A stretch of DNA of 64,000 bases from Adiantum capillus-veneris (GCA_014529385.2 CM043970.1:66105996-66169995), one strand, 5' to 3'; counted from the first letter of the stretch, positions 9,674 to 21,029 are shown. Program-made: numbers and translations. Notes: generated from the sequence alone by a model not told the origin.

Positions 9674-10182
9674 TGTAACAAACTGCTGACATGTCAAAGC
9701 CCTGAAGAAGGGGGCCAACTTGCAGATGTCGATCGAGGTGCCTAAACCCTAAGAAGAACAAGTAACAGAAGAAGAAGTCCTACCTACTTATGGAGACCCC
9801 GTCCGATGGGGCCCCAAGTGACATAAAGATTAAAATAAGGCAGGACTTGCAACTGATGACGTGGCAGTTTTCGAAAATTGCGCTGACATGATGACGTGGC
9901 GGTTGTACGGATTTCTGTAAATTACGCTGGCAGCCTTTGGCATTGCTTTTTGGACCATAAGCTTTTGAGTTTGAAGGCTTTTCATGTAAACTGCTTTTCA
10001 GGCCAAGGGCCTTTAAATATGAGGTTAGGGCTCATTCTCTAGCATGCTTCGTGGAGAAGGTGCAGAGTCTGGAGTACCGGCTTGTACTGTGTTGATGCAA
10101 TATAAAGAAATACCGAAAGGGGCGCCAAGGTTTGGGGCCAATACTCTCTGGGGTGGAATTCCGTCACTCCGTGTCGCGTGTC

Positions 10183-10229
<47 letters not shown>

Positions 10230-10301
10230 GTTGTTATTGAAATGCTAAAAGTCTGTTCAGTCTGTTCTTTTCTATTGGCACGTGGTGCTCATCTTGTGAC
10301 A
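9674..10301 (+). mobile_element. 5' LTR of a short Ty3-like (non-autonomous) element
   Basis: 628 bp from TGTAACAAACTGCTGAC to CATCTTGTGACA, followed directly by the primer site TGGTATCAGAGC (10303-10314). It contains the shared LTR block at 10104 and a (CT)n run at 10183-10222. Its partner LTR is at 20243-20685 plus 27392-27549. The 5-bp flanks (CGAGG, CTAGA) do not match, so the two ends may have recombined. Confidence 0.75.
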
Positions 10302-11343
10302 GTGGTATCAGAGCATCAGGCGTGTGCTTTTCTGAAAGCATACCGGTCCTAAAAAAGAGCAGACACAGCTATTGGAATTTTATTTGAGGTATCTCCGGCC
10401 TCCGACCCCAGACTTATTAGCCTCTCCCACCCTTACTTCATCGCGCATCGGACGCGCTCGCGTCTTCACCGCTCATGTCTTACAGGGCATATGCCATTAA
10501 GGTCACTTGCAAGAGAAGGATCCAAGATTTGTTTCGAGCTGTTGTTTTTCTTAGAGACAGTGCCATGCAGATGTTGATGTCTACAGCTACCAAGCTGCAC
10601 ACTTCCAAGGACTTGGCAAGCTTTCAAGAAAACTTTTGCCCGAAGTTATATGGTTTCTGACATCTTCCTTCGGAGTGCAACTTCTGGCAGAGGGGTATAT
10701 CCTGAAATGCTTGCCATGGAGACCCTAGCAGATTATATCTTGAAATTTCTCGACATCTCTCAGTAGATGTCTCTTCTTGAATTGATAACCTTGGAGGTTC
10801 GGTGCGATGGCTATGTCTTGGAACTACCATCGCCGCCAGAGGAACACTGTCTGTCAAGAGCTGATGGACCATGCTGTGGTTGTCTACAACCTTATGGAAG
10901 GAACCTAACCCTAATTCTTGATGATGGAAAGTCAGTCGACTTTTCGAGCTCGATTGATGTCGAGATTGCTTTTTAAGTTTGAAATCTGTTTGAGAACTTG
11001 TTTGGTGATCGATCACTGTTTGGAATTTGTTTGAAATGGATGGTATCTGTTTTCAACGTGTCTTGGTGTGTATTGTTTGAACCTCGGAACGACGCAGGCC
11101 GATGCCTGGGGAGCGTTTCGTTGTATGTTTGAAAACCTACGAACGACGCAAGCCGATGCCTGGGGAGCGTTTGGTTGTATGCTTGAACCTCCAAGCGACG
11201 CAGACTGCGGTCTGGGGAGCGTTTGGTTGTACAGTCCTTTGAGCTCATGGCCCGGACCTTTTTAGGTTATTTGCGGGGGGAGTGACGAGGTAGTCGTTGA
11301 GTAGCTTCATACCGCAGACCGTTTGTCTCAGGGGAGTGCTCAG
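10302..11343 (+). mobile_element. Internal region of the short LTR element, left part
   Basis: Starts with the primer site, then a gag fragment (10475-10660) with FLRDSAMQMLMSTATKLHTS, a decayed form of the capsid seen at 9123. No protease, RT or integrase. Together with 19805-20242 the internal region is only about 1.5 kb, so the element is non-autonomous or internally deleted. The block at 10396-10490 (GACTTATTAGCC, CTCCCACCCTTACT) recurs at 28985-29060. Confidence 0.6.
11086..11235. repeat. Tandem repeat, three units of about 53 bp
   Basis: Each unit has RCGACGCA, TGGGGAGCGTTT and GGTTGTATG-like phrases, starting at 11087, 11141 and 11193. It sits in the internal region of the short LTR element. 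Confidence 0.85.
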
Positions 11344-11570
11344 TGTTACCATATACATGTGGTAGTGATGTGTGTGAACACACTAGCACCGCCGGGGCAT
11401 TTTTTCCCTCTTTAGGAGGTTTTTTCCCCCGAGCATTGTATATACATCCATCACTCTAGGGCTATCTATCTTTCCATTGCATACTAAGCAACACACTCTC
11501 TATTGTGTGCTTTGAGCTTCCTTCGTCTTCTCCAAGCTGTGTGCGTTTCTCTGCAACCCTAATTCCAACA
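11344..11570 (+). repeat. Copia 5' LTR, 227 bp
   Basis: TGTTACCATATACATG to AATTCCAACA. The region with TATATACATCC near 11450 may hold the promoter. Followed by ATTGGTATCAGAGC. Confidence 0.95.
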
Positions 11571-11572
11571 AT

Positions 11573-11584
11573 TGGTATCAGAGC
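11573..11584 (+). other. Primer binding site, initiator tRNA-Met type
   Basis: TGGTATCAGAGC, three bases after the 5' LTR, complementary to the 3' end of initiator tRNA-Met. Confidence 0.9.
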
Positions 11585-11897
11585 AGGTTGCGTCCTCCCG
11601 GGCTTAGTCGCCAGTTGCTCCAGCACACGCCTGCTCACGTTCTCCAATTTCAGTGAGCTTTGGCAAGCGTTCGCAGGTCAGCTCAGATTTTTGATTCGGG
11701 CTCATTTCGGCCTCCGTTTCCACTACCGGCAGGTCTGCACAGGCAATTTCGTCATTTTGTGCAAAATTTCTGTCAGTGCCGTTTTCTGCATAACAGGTGT
11801 CTTACAGTCTTCTACGGTTCGTGCTATATAACACGTGTTGTTCCCGCTCCGTTTCTCCTATTTTCGGGCAGTTTTCACATCAGGTGCATCATTTACC

Positions 11898-12913
11898 ATG
11901 GCTTACAACAACAACACAAACGTGTTCAAGATGTTTGCTGCTGAGGACAGGTTGGATGGGGACAATTACCCCATGTGGGCTTATATGATGCAACACGTTC
12001 TTGTGTCAAAGGGCGTTTGGAATATTGTGCAGGTCCTGGTTCTGAGGATGTAGGCGATGTTGAGGATGTTGCAGGTCTTGCTGCAAGGATTGCTGCTATT
12101 AGAGTTGTTTTGCCTATGGCAAAACAAGCTCGTTGGGATGTAAAGGATGCGCAGGCTCATGCATTGATTGCGTTGCCTATGAAGCGCACCATTGTTCCTC
12201 ACATCCGTTCAGCAAAATCTGCAAAACAGGCTTGGGATATTTTGGCTGGTCTTTATGCAAGTCGCAATGAGGCTAAAATTGCTTTGCTGCGTAAAGAGTT
12301 GGTTGAAGATTATGCATGAGGAAGATGATATGGACACTTTTCTTGCTAGTGTCAAGGATATCAATGAGCAACTTATTTCTGCAGGTGAAGTCATTTCAGA
12401 CAGTTCCCTTGTACAGACTGTTCTTGATGCCTTACCAGATTCCTACCAGACTTTTGCTAGTACTTGGAGTCTTATGACCGAAGGAAATCCAAAAGTTGTC
12501 AAGTTTGATGCATTATGCACATTGCTGTTGCAAGAGTCACTTTCCAGAAAAAACAGAACTAGACAGCGTGCAGTTGAACAGGCTTTTATTGCTTCTCAAA
12601 GAAAGGGTGGTAACAGCAATGCAACCACTTCTTATGGTTCTGCTGCGAGTGGCAAAACTTCTATTCCTAATGCTTCTGCTGGCAGCACTTCGTCCGGCAA
12701 TTCTGGTGATAAGGGCAAAAAGAAGAAGCGTTGCCTTTATTGTAAAGCTAATGATCACTTGATCAAGTCGTGTCCTAAGTTGAAGGCCAAAGAGGCTAAG
12801 AAGAAAGAGGGTGGTTCCACTGCAAATGCTGGTTCCACTACAAATGCAGCCATTGTTGAGTCTTCTGTGAAAGGAGACTGTGATGCTGATGTTGATGCAG
12901 AATGGGGCTTTTA
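11898..12913 (+). pseudogene. Copia gag, frameshifted
   Basis: Starts at ATG 11898 (MAYNNNTNVFKMFAAEDRLD, then GDNYPMWAYMM, the usual copia Gag opening). It continues in three frames: a shift near 12033 and another near 12300 (before HEEDDMDTFLASV). The UBN2-type capsid region is followed by a Ser/Gly/Lys-rich linker and a zinc knuckle CLYCKANDHLIKSC (12737-12778), pattern CX2CX4HX4C. The frame ends DAEWGF at 12912. Structural protein of the particle; this copy cannot make it whole. Confidence 0.9.
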
Positions 12914-14300
12914 ACGCAGAGTGCACTTACAATCCTGCTTTCCATGATGCATGCTTGTCAGTTGTTGCAGATTCACATGTGTGGTATTTCGACAGTGGTA
13001 CTACAAAGCACATTACCTCACATCGTGAATTGTTTACCTCTCTCGAGTCTGTCGCTCATGGGAATTCAGTCACTTGTGCCAACAATGCCTCTTATTCGGT
13101 TCAGGGAGTTGGAAAGATTGTGCTTACTGCTGCAAATGGTAGTTCTTTCACGCTTGTTGATGCACTTTATGTACCTGGGATCAAGAAGAATCTCTTGTCT
13201 GTATCCGCACTTGCTAGACTTGGACTTGTAGTCAAATTTGTGGATGACAGATGTACAGTTCATGATCTCAGTTTTGGTGATGAAAGTGTTGCATCTGGCC
13301 TTTTGTGCCGTGGGCTGTATAAGCTCACTTTGTATGACAAGTGTGGACAAAATTTTGCAAATGCTGTTGCAGATTCAAGGGCTATTTCAGATGAAAAACT
13401 TTGGCATGCACGTTTTGGTCATCTGAATTTTGCCAGTTTGCTGCGTTTGCAGAAATCTGTTATGGTTGCTTCTTTGCCGCCCCTTGAAGCACCTGTCAAA
13501 CATGTTGTGAAGGCTGTATTTTGGGTAAGATGCAGCGTTCTAAGTTTCCAAAGGATGGTTCGGTTCGGGCCCACATGCAGGTTGCAGCTTGTGCATAGTG
13601 ATGTTTGTGGGCCCATGCAAACTCCGTCCTTGGGCAATTACCTTTACTTCGTGACTTTCATTGATGATTACTCCAGTCATGCATGGGTATTTCTGCTTAA
13701 AGCGAAGTCCGAAGTTTTATGTGCTTCAAACAATTTCTGGCTATGGCTGAAAATGTCTCAAAATGTACTATGGGCACCCTCCGTTCCGATCGAGGGGGGG
13801 AGTATATGTCTCATGAATTTAATGCATTTCTGGCTAGTCGTGGGATGAAACACCAATGTACAGTGCCTTATACACCTCAGCAAAATGGTGTTGCTGAGAG
13901 GAAAAACAGGTCACTGACGGAAATGGCACGATGTATGGTCAAAAGTCAAGCTTTGCCGCATTCTTTTTGGCTTGAGGCCATCATCTGTGCCACTTATGTA
14001 CTTAACAGGTGTCCTACGAAAGCTTTGCAGTCTATTACTCCATATGAAGCATGGCATGATAGAAAGCCTTCTATTGAGCACATGCGTGTTTTTGGCTGTT
14101 TGGCATATGCTTTGGTGCCACAAACACAGCGCAGAAAATTGGATGATAAGGCTGTCAAATGTATTTTTGTTGGTTATAGTGCTGAAAGCAAAGGTTATAG
14201 GTTATATCATCCGCAAACAAAGCGTATTTTGGTTTCACGGGATGTTGTGTTTGTGGAAGATTCTGTTAAGCCCTTGTTGTCATGTACTAGAGACAGTAAT
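12914..14300 (+). pseudogene. Copia pol: protease and integrase
   Basis: The protease motif WYFDSGTTKHIT (catalytic Asp in DSG) is near 12981-13018. The pre-integrase region LWHARFGHLN (about 13400) supplies the zinc-binding His pair, and the CXXC partner (CEGCILGK near 13508) lies in another frame. The integrase core has HSDVCGPM (first Asp), SDRGGEY (second Asp) and NGVAERKNR (Glu). Indels lie near 13490, 13545 and 13700. A GAG-only element is inserted at 14300, cutting the frame after VKPLLSCTRDSN. Confidence 0.92.
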
Positions 14301-14625
14301 TGTAACAGACTTGGACACTCCAAGTCAAGAATCAACCGTGACAGCACCAAATAACCACTTCAAAACAAGTCACAGATCACAATAGATGTACACTGGCCCG
14401 GTGGAGTTCCGTGCCTAGAGATATTGGCCCCAAAGACTGGCGCCCCTTTTGGTATTTCTTTTTATATTAATCAGATCAAAGTACATGAGAGTGGCTAGGG
14501 TTTCACTCTCAGACTCTGCGTCCAGATGCTCTGAGAAGTGAGGCCCTCACCACTAATTTAAAGGTTACAAGGGATGCCCAAAAGCAGAGCCCCAAAAGCT
14601 TCAAATAAAAAGCAACTGCTCTCTC

Positions 14626-14656
<31 letters not shown>

Positions 14657-14863
14657 CAGAGTCAAAACTTGAAAGCAAAAGCATTCTCTCTCTCTCTCTC
14701 TCTCTCTTTCTCATTGCGTAGAGAAAAAGCAAGATTCGCGTCGCTCAAAAAAAAAAAAAAAAAGCCTCCACGATTTTCGGAAATTAGGGTTTGCAGGAAT
14801 TTTAGTGTTTTTGGTAGAAGTTAGGGTTTTTGCTGTCCGTAGCCATGTCATCACGTTGTGACA

Positions 14864-15214
14864 AACCCCCCTCTTGAAAGCATTGTAATCGACCACGATT
14901 ACGTCTGCAAAACCGACAAAAGCCATAAACCGTCTTAGCAGACACTGACTGTTAGTACCTACGTACTAGGAACACACTTCTAGCACATGTACGAAATCGA
15001 CAGTCACATCACAGGACATCACAGGACATCACCAGATATCACAGGACATCACACGACATTCAAGATTCATTCGGATCTTAGACCATGATTTATCGGCAAT
15101 GTAGCTACCCTTCATTTATCAAAGTCGCTTTCTCGGCCCGGTAGTCAACCACGGCGTAGTTCTTGTGGTAGCAAGGGATCCTGAGTAGAACGTCACTCGC
15201 GTGCCCTGAGCACC
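14864..15214 (-). other. Non-coding 3' interior of the nested element
   Basis: No ORF of interest. Has four copies of ACATCAC(A/C)GGACATC-type words near 15005-15055. The minus strand next to the LTR carries a CTTTCAAGAGGGGGG purine tract, very like the one beside the chromovirus 3' LTR. Confidence 0.6.
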
Positions 15215-15375
15215 CCTGTCATTGCAAACGAAGTTTGCCAATGCTCTGTGTAATGGCAACATCCCATCCGGGTGCCAGTCGAACTACCTCCGCCTGTGGC
15301 ACAGGCGGAATCGAGCCGCCAATTCCAAGTGAAAAGAAGTTGGCCTTAGCTCCTTCAAAAGAGCTTCCTGATCCT
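15215..15375 (-). pseudogene. Aspartic protease remnant of the nested element
   Basis: The stretch GAKANFFS ... IGKLRLQ lines up with the chromovirus protease (GAKANFIS ... IGKLRLH). The catalytic Asp is not seen: the residues before GAKANF read SSFE instead of FFDP. The protease is therefore dead, and pol ends here. Confidence 0.6.
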
Positions 15376-17024
15376 TCACTTTGCCCAAAAAGCGGCAAAG
15401 TTTGTACTTTCATTCATTAGATTTGGTGCAGGTCCCACGCCATGTGGTACCAGTTCTGCTTTTCTATCTGCCTTTTCTGCCACGTTTCTCAGTTGCTCTC
15501 GAACTCTCAGGCCTGTCGTCGTCTTATCATTCTGTTCTTTCTGTGCCTTTTTAGGGCACTTCGCGGAGATATGTCCATGTTCCCCGCATCCAAAGCACTT
15601 CCCCTCTCTAATGAAGCGAGCTCTCTCCTCAGGAGTAAGCTTGGGCCGTGCATCCTTTTTCTCTTGGTTGCTCTTTTTTCTTTCTACTTTCATTCCCAGA
15701 AGTCTGTTCGGCTCGTTGTGTCATGGCCTCATCTGTGGGGTAGGTCAGACTGCCAGAGTGAATGGCAAAGCCCCGCTTCGCATGACTCATCAACTCTTGA
15801 ATAGAAGCTGACTTCTGTTCCAAGCAGTGATCTCGGATCTCTGTAGGTAGACCCAAGGTAAACCGTTCAATCTGTTCTCTGAATGAGATCTTCTTGAATG
15901 AAGAGGCGGGTAGAAAAGAGCTCCAGAATCTTTCACAATAAGAATTCACTGTATCGCTCTTGGTCATCCGAAGATGGTTCCAAGCAGCTTGTATATCTCG
16001 CTCAAACTCTTGAGTCAACCAAGAAGAAATAAAAAGCCTCTTGAATTTCAGCCATGTAACCGGCACATTCTTGCTTAATAGAAGCGTGGACCACCAAGTA
16101 CGAGCATTCCCCTTAAAATAAGAGGCAGCTCTCCGAATCTTGGAGTGCTTTGAATAGCGTCCTCCCGCGAAAGCGATGTCAAACTGCTGTATAAAAGACA
16201 AAGCCTTCGAAGCATCGGAGTATCCCGAAAAAGTATCAAACTTAAGTGCTTGGCCACCTTTCTTAAACTCTCGGACTTTCTTGCTTTTATCTTCGAGAAA
16301 GTCATACTGGTTGGCTTTGTAAAAATTCTTCTTGTTCGCATAAAATTTTCCGTTGTCAGAGTCTGAACTGTCCGTAGACGAGTCCTCTGTAGAAGTGTCA
16401 CCATTGGGCAGACTTAGACTCCCTTGCCTTTTTCTTGCCCTTTCCGAAGCGTTGTTTCTTGCTTCACTTTTGGCTTTTCCTGTCTTCTTCGCTCTAGTCT
16501 GAAGAGCTAGAAGAACTGTCAGAAGAAGAAGAAGAAGAAGAAGAAGAACTGGGTAGGCCTTCAAACTTGACGCGCTCCTTCAGTTTCTTTGCCTTGTCGA
16601 ATGTCGACCGACGACACAAATATCCCGGGAAGTCAATGCCTTTCTTCTGCTTTTTGCCTTTGTTTTGCACGTCGAAAAGCTGAGCAATCCGTGCATCAAT
16701 CACGTTCTCCAGTTCCTTCTCTGTATATTTCTTGGAGGCAGAAGGTTTCTTGAGAGCGGGTTTCGGGAGTGGTGTTGTGGTTCTCTGCCGCTCCATCTGT
16801 ACCTCTTCCAAAGAGGTCTGGTTCATATATTTTGCCATCTTCGGGTCCTTGGCAAAATTGAGCATCATCTTTGTTGCATCATTAATCAATTTCCGACGTT
16901 CCATCCCTCGCTGCTCCGCTGGAGTAGGCCTAGGCGGGCCATACTTCGTGCCGGAATCTTCGTTGTGATTCCTGTCCGCATCTCCAGATGCAGAGGGAGT
17001 CGATTGATCATTGCTTGAAGCCAT
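15376..17024 (-). pseudogene. Gag of the nested element, frameshifted
   Basis: Starts at ATG 17024 (MASSNDQSTPSASG), with a basic N-terminal region and a poly-Ser run encoded by an AGA/GAA microsatellite near 16500-16560. A frame change follows; then the capsid KFDTFSGYSDASKALSFIQQ and GNARTWWSTLL, and, after another frame change, the zinc knuckle CFGCGEHGHISAKC (CX2CX4HX4C) near 15570-15610. Each block is well conserved, which suggests recent decay or frameshifts at low-complexity sequence. Confidence 0.88.
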
Positions 17025-17655
17025 AGGTGCCGCGGAAAAAAATTTCGGGGATCGGATTTCCCGTAGAAGAGAAATCGGCCGTTCTCTGATACCACTGTAA
17101 CAGACTTGGACACTCCAAGTCAAGAATCAACAGCGACAACACCAAATAACCACTTCAAAACAAGTTATAGATCACAATAGATGTACACTGGCCTGGCGGA
17201 TTCTGTGCCTAGAGATATTGGCCCCAAAGACTGGCGCCCCTTTCGGTATTTCTTTTTATATTAATCAGATCAAAGTACAAGAGAGTGGCTAGGGTTTCAC
17301 TCTCAGACTCTGCGTCCAGATGCTCTGAGAAGTGAGGCCCTCACCACTAATTTAAAGGTTACAAGGGATGCCCAAAAGCAGAGCTCCAAAAGCTTCAAAT
17401 AAAAAGCAACTGCTCTCTCTCTCTCTCTCGCGCTCTCTCTCAGAGAGTCAAAACTTGAAAGCAAAAGCATTCTCTCTCTCTTTCTCATTGCGTAGAGAAA
17501 AATCAAGATTCGCGTCCCTCATCATTTATTTAAAAAAAAAAAAAAAAAGCCTCCGCGATTTTCGGAAATTAGGGTTTTTTGGGCAAAAATTAGGGGTTGC
17601 AGGAATTTTAGGGTTTCTGCTGTCCGTAGCCACGTCATCACTTTGTGACAGTAAT

Positions 17656-19502
17656 GTAAGCTCACAGGACATTTGACACTTTGTTGCCTCTTTTCAGTGG
17701 TGGAAATAAGAATGTAATTTCCAATGAGACAAATGTACAGCCTATGGTGGTTTTTGAAAATGTTACAGATCAGCTTGTTACTGATGCAGATGTACATGAT
17801 GTACTTGATGAGGAAGGGCTGAATTGTGTAGGCTAGAGGTATGCCAAAATGGCTGGTGCACACTTTGCGTGACAGTAAATTGGATGCACCTTTGTCTAGT
17901 TGTACTCGTTCAGGCTCTTGCCATGCATCTTATGCATCAGATTGTTATGCTTTGGCTGTGTCTAGTTTACATGATGTTGAGGAGCCTCTGTCTTTTGATG
18001 AAGCACAGAATTCAGATAATTGGATGGCTGCCATGCAATCAGAATATGATGCACTTATAGAAAATGACACATGGACTTTATGTGATTTGCCTCTTGGCAA
18101 AAAGGCCATTGGTACGAAGTGGGTTTACAAGTTGAAACGCAAGCCGGATGGTGAGATCGATCGCCATAAGGCTCGCCTTATTGCAAATGGTTATGCACAA
18201 CAAAAAGACATAGATTATGAAGAGACTTTTGCTCCCACTTGTCGTATGACTACTGTGTGTTTTCTATGTGCATTGGCAGCTTATGATAGTACATTGTTAC
18301 TGCTTTCTTGAATGGTGACATATTTGAGGAAGTTTATGTAACGCAGCCTCGCGGTTTTGTCATAAAAAGACAAGAGGACAAAGTGTGCAGATGTAAGAAG
18401 GCTTTGTATGGGTTGAAGCAATCTCCTCGTGCTTGGTATGAGAAAGCTGACACTCATTTGGTCAAACAAGGCTTTCGTTAACAAGCCAACAGAAAGCACA
18501 TTGTATGTAAAGCGTGAGGATGATGTATTTCTCATTGTGGTTCTTTATGTCGATGATTTGCTGATCACTGGACCAAATGAGAGACATATTGCTGAATTTA
18601 AGGCTGATTTGAATGCTACTTTCAAGATGAAAGATTTGGGGCTGTTGCATCATTACTTGGGTATACAATTTAAGCAGTGTGATGGTGGTATTGCCTTGTG
18701 TCAGAAAAGTTACATAGAGACATTACTATGTAAGTTTGGACTTGAGGATTGCAAACCTATTGCCACTCCCATGGAAACAGGTTTGAAGTTGAGTCTACAT
18801 GATGCTGGCGATTCTGTTGATGTCACTCTTTACCAAATTGCTGTTGGCTGCCTCATTTATGTGTGCAACACGAGGCCAGATATTCAGTTTGCAGTCTCAC
18901 AGGTCAGCAGATTTATGCATAGCCCAGGGTTTAAGCATTAGCAGGATATCAAGAGGATTTTCCGCTACCTTAGTGACACTTTACATCTTGGCTTGTTTTA
19001 TCCCAAGGGGGGATCATTGCCGCCAGACTTACATGCTTTTTCGGACTCAGATTGGGCTGGTTGTTTTGACACGGGAGTGTCCACAAGTGGTTTTTGTTTC
19101 ATGCTTGGCAGTTCATGTATATCATGGTTGAGCAAGAAGCAACCTACTGTGGCCACTTCGAGTTGTGAGGCTGAGTATAGGGCAATCTTCACAGCTACGG
19201 TTGAGTGTGTATGGCTGAGACGCCTTATGGCTGATTTGGGTGGTGGAAAGGACGCTGCCAACACTATCTACACTGACAGTTAGAGCGCATTGGCAGTTGC
19301 GAGGAACCCAGTTTTTCATGCTCGCACAAAGCACATTGAGGTGCATTACCACTATGTCAGGGAGAGGCTTTCAGCAGGAGAGATCAACTTGGCTTATGTG
19401 CCAACACAGGACAACCTTGCAGATCTTTTCACAAAGGCATTGTCTCGTGAGAAGCTTGAAGCTTTCCGCAAAGCTTTGAGCTTACTCCCCTTTGTTGACT
19501 GA
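17656..19502 (+). pseudogene. Copia pol: reverse transcriptase and RNase H
   Basis: Continues pol after the nested insertion. RT begins near 17985 (LSFDEAQNSDNWMAAMQSEY), with GTKWVYKLKRKPDGEIDRHK, then ALYGLKQSPRAWY in a shifted frame and the catalytic LYVDDLLITG near 18540-18575. RNase H follows with SDSDWAG, TSSCEAEYRA and HIEVHYHYVRE, ending SLLPFVD at 19502. A TAG replaces the expected Trp near 18939, and a TAG sits where SQSAL would be read near 19280. All domains are recognisable; the copy is inactive. Confidence 0.92.
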
Positions 19503-19567
19503 TCATGTCCTCAAGGCATGGCACTTCCCTTTACTCATGTGCCAGCTCTCGTTCACCTCATCACTCC

Positions 19568-19577
19568 AGAGGGGATT
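19568..19577 (+). other. Polypurine tract of the copia element
   Basis: AGAGGGGATT directly before the 3' LTR, the expected primer for plus-strand DNA synthesis. Confidence 0.8.
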
Positions 19578-19804
19578 TGTTACCATATACATGTGGTAGT
19601 GATGTGTGTGAACACACTACAACCACCGGGGCATTTTTTCCCTCTTTAGGAGTTCTTTTCCCCCGAGCATTGTATATACGCCCATCACTCTAGGGCTATC
19701 TATCTTTCCATTGCATACTAAGCAACACACTCTCTATTGTGTGCTTTGAGCTTCCTTCGTCTTCTCCAAGCTGTGTGCGTTTCTTTGCAACCCTAATTCC
19801 AACA
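19578..19804 (+). repeat. Copia 3' LTR, 227 bp
   Basis: Same length and ends as the 5' LTR. Differences cluster at 19619-19625, 19650-19653 and 19680-19682. Confidence 0.95.
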
Positions 19805-20242
19805 CTCAGCGGCGCTGTTTGTTGTGTCTTGTAACATGCATATGTAAGCATTTGTGTTGCATTGTGATGTGCCAACTTCTGAATATTCCTAATTGGATGA
19901 GATTGCCTGGGTATGTAATGTTAGTGCATCAAGACACCCGTGGAAGTTCAGTACGGTGTGGGTGTGATGGCTAATTTTACTACGTCGGAATATCAAGAGT
20001 TCCGATCTGGACGAAAGGAGAAGCTAACTCCTTGATCAAAAGGGCAGAAAGGAGAGGCTAACTCGTTGATCAAAACAACCGAAAGGAGAAGCTAACTCCT
20101 TGATCAAAAGAGCAGAAAGGAGAAGCTAACTCCTTAATAAAAAGAGCAAACCGATTGTCCCTCGAAAATTTTTGAGCTAACTTGAGTTGTTTTGCAGATA
20201 TGCTGTAATCGGGGACGATTACTCTCTTTTAAGAAGGGGAGA
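19805..20242 (+). mobile_element. Internal region of the short LTR element, right part
   Basis: Non-coding. Ends with TCTCTTTTAAGAAGGGGAGA, a purine tract directly before the LTR at 20243. Contains the tandem repeat at 20013-20150. Confidence 0.6.
20013..20150. repeat. Tandem repeat, four units of about 33 bp
   Basis: Units read GAAAGGAGAAGCTAACTCC, TTGATCAAAA and a short GAGCA-type joint, with small changes between units. Lies just before the polypurine tract of the short LTR element. Confidence 0.9.
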
Positions 20243-20685
20243 TGTAACAAACTATTGACGTGTCAAAGCCTTGAAGAAGGGGGCCAACTTGTAGATGTCG
20301 GTTGAGGGGTCTAAACCCTAAGAATAACAAGTAGAAGAAGTCCTACCAACTTATGGGGACCCCGTCCGATGGGGCCCTAAGTGACATAAAGATTAAAATA
20401 AAGCAGGACCCGCAACTGATGATGTGGCAGTTTCCAAAAATTGCGTTGACATGATGATGTGGCAGGCTGTACAGATTTCTGTAAATTACGTTGATAGCTT
20501 TTGGCATTGCTTTTTGGACTAGAAGCTTTTGAGTTTGAAGGCTTTTCATGTAAACTGCTTTTCTGGCCAAGGGCCTTTAAATATGAGGTTAGGGCTCATT
20601 CTCTGGCATGCTTCTTGGAGAAGGTGCAGAGTCTGGAGTACCGGCTTGTATAGTGTTGATGCAATATAAAGAAATATCGAAAGGG
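20243..20685 (+). mobile_element. 3' LTR of the short element, left part
   Basis: TGTAACAAACTATTGACG onward matches the LTR at 9674. It breaks at 20685 inside the shared LTR block, where the LINE begins; it resumes at 27392 after the second TSD copy and ends CTTGTGACA at 27549. Confidence 0.85.
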
Positions 20686-20689
20686 AAGT

Positions 20690-20945
20690 GAAAAGCTCGC
20701 TATTGCTAACACCCCCCTTGCCCCCCCCCCCCCCCTCTCGCTGCCCTCTCGCTGCCCCCCCCCCCCGCTGCGCGTTGCACTACCCGCCTGCTGTCCTCGT
20801 GCGCCGCCACCCCCCCGCCCACTGCCCTCTCGCGCCGCCACCCCCTCGCCTGCTGTCTCTCGAGCTGCCGCCCCCCTGCCCGCCTTATCCACTTCTCCCC
20901 CCCCCGCCTTCCTCTTTCCCGAAGTTGCCCTGCAATTGGCTCTAG
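20690..20945 (+). other. C-rich 5' UTR of the LINE
   Basis: Runs of C up to about 15 with CGCTGCC and CCGCC words; far more GC-rich than the surroundings. Translations are Pro- or Arg/Gly-rich artefacts. Confidence 0.6.
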
Positions 20946-21029
20946 CAGCATTGTTCTTGGACAGTGCTCGGCGCGCTCGGTAGTAGAGTTTTTTCATCGT
21001 CCGCTTCTTCGCCGCAGCAGTAGACATAG

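Larger units (their letters stand above)
14301..17650 (-). mobile_element. Non-autonomous gag-only LTR retrotransposon (TR-GAG-like), nested in copia
   Basis: LTRs at 14301-14863 and 17096-17650, both TGTAACAG...TGTGACA as read on the plus strand, with TSD GTAAT (14296-14300, 17651-17655). On the minus strand the order is 5' LTR, primer site TGGTATCAGAGA (17083-17094), gag, protease remnant, purine-rich tract beside 14864, 3' LTR. No RT, RNase H or integrase is present in the 2.2-kb interior, so it would need proteins from a relative. Gag and purine tract resemble the chromovirus at 30610-39044, a plausible helper lineage (inference). Confidence 0.92.
11344..19804 (+). mobile_element. Ty1/copia LTR retrotransposon, with a nested element
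   Basis: Complete element: two 227-bp LTRs (TG...CA), tRNA-Met primer site, gag, then protease-integrase-RT-RNase H order (the copia order), a polypurine tract, and a 5-bp TSD CTCAG (11339-11343, 19805-19809). Length without the nested insertion is about 5.1 kb. The LTRs differ at about 8 of 227 positions by eye. Several frameshifts and at least two stops in coding DNA make it inactive. Confidence 0.95.

Noticed and set aside
20013-20150. CRISPR-like regular repeats.
   Set aside because: Units are adjacent variants without unique spacers, there are no cas genes, and the DNA is eukaryotic and lies inside an LTR element.
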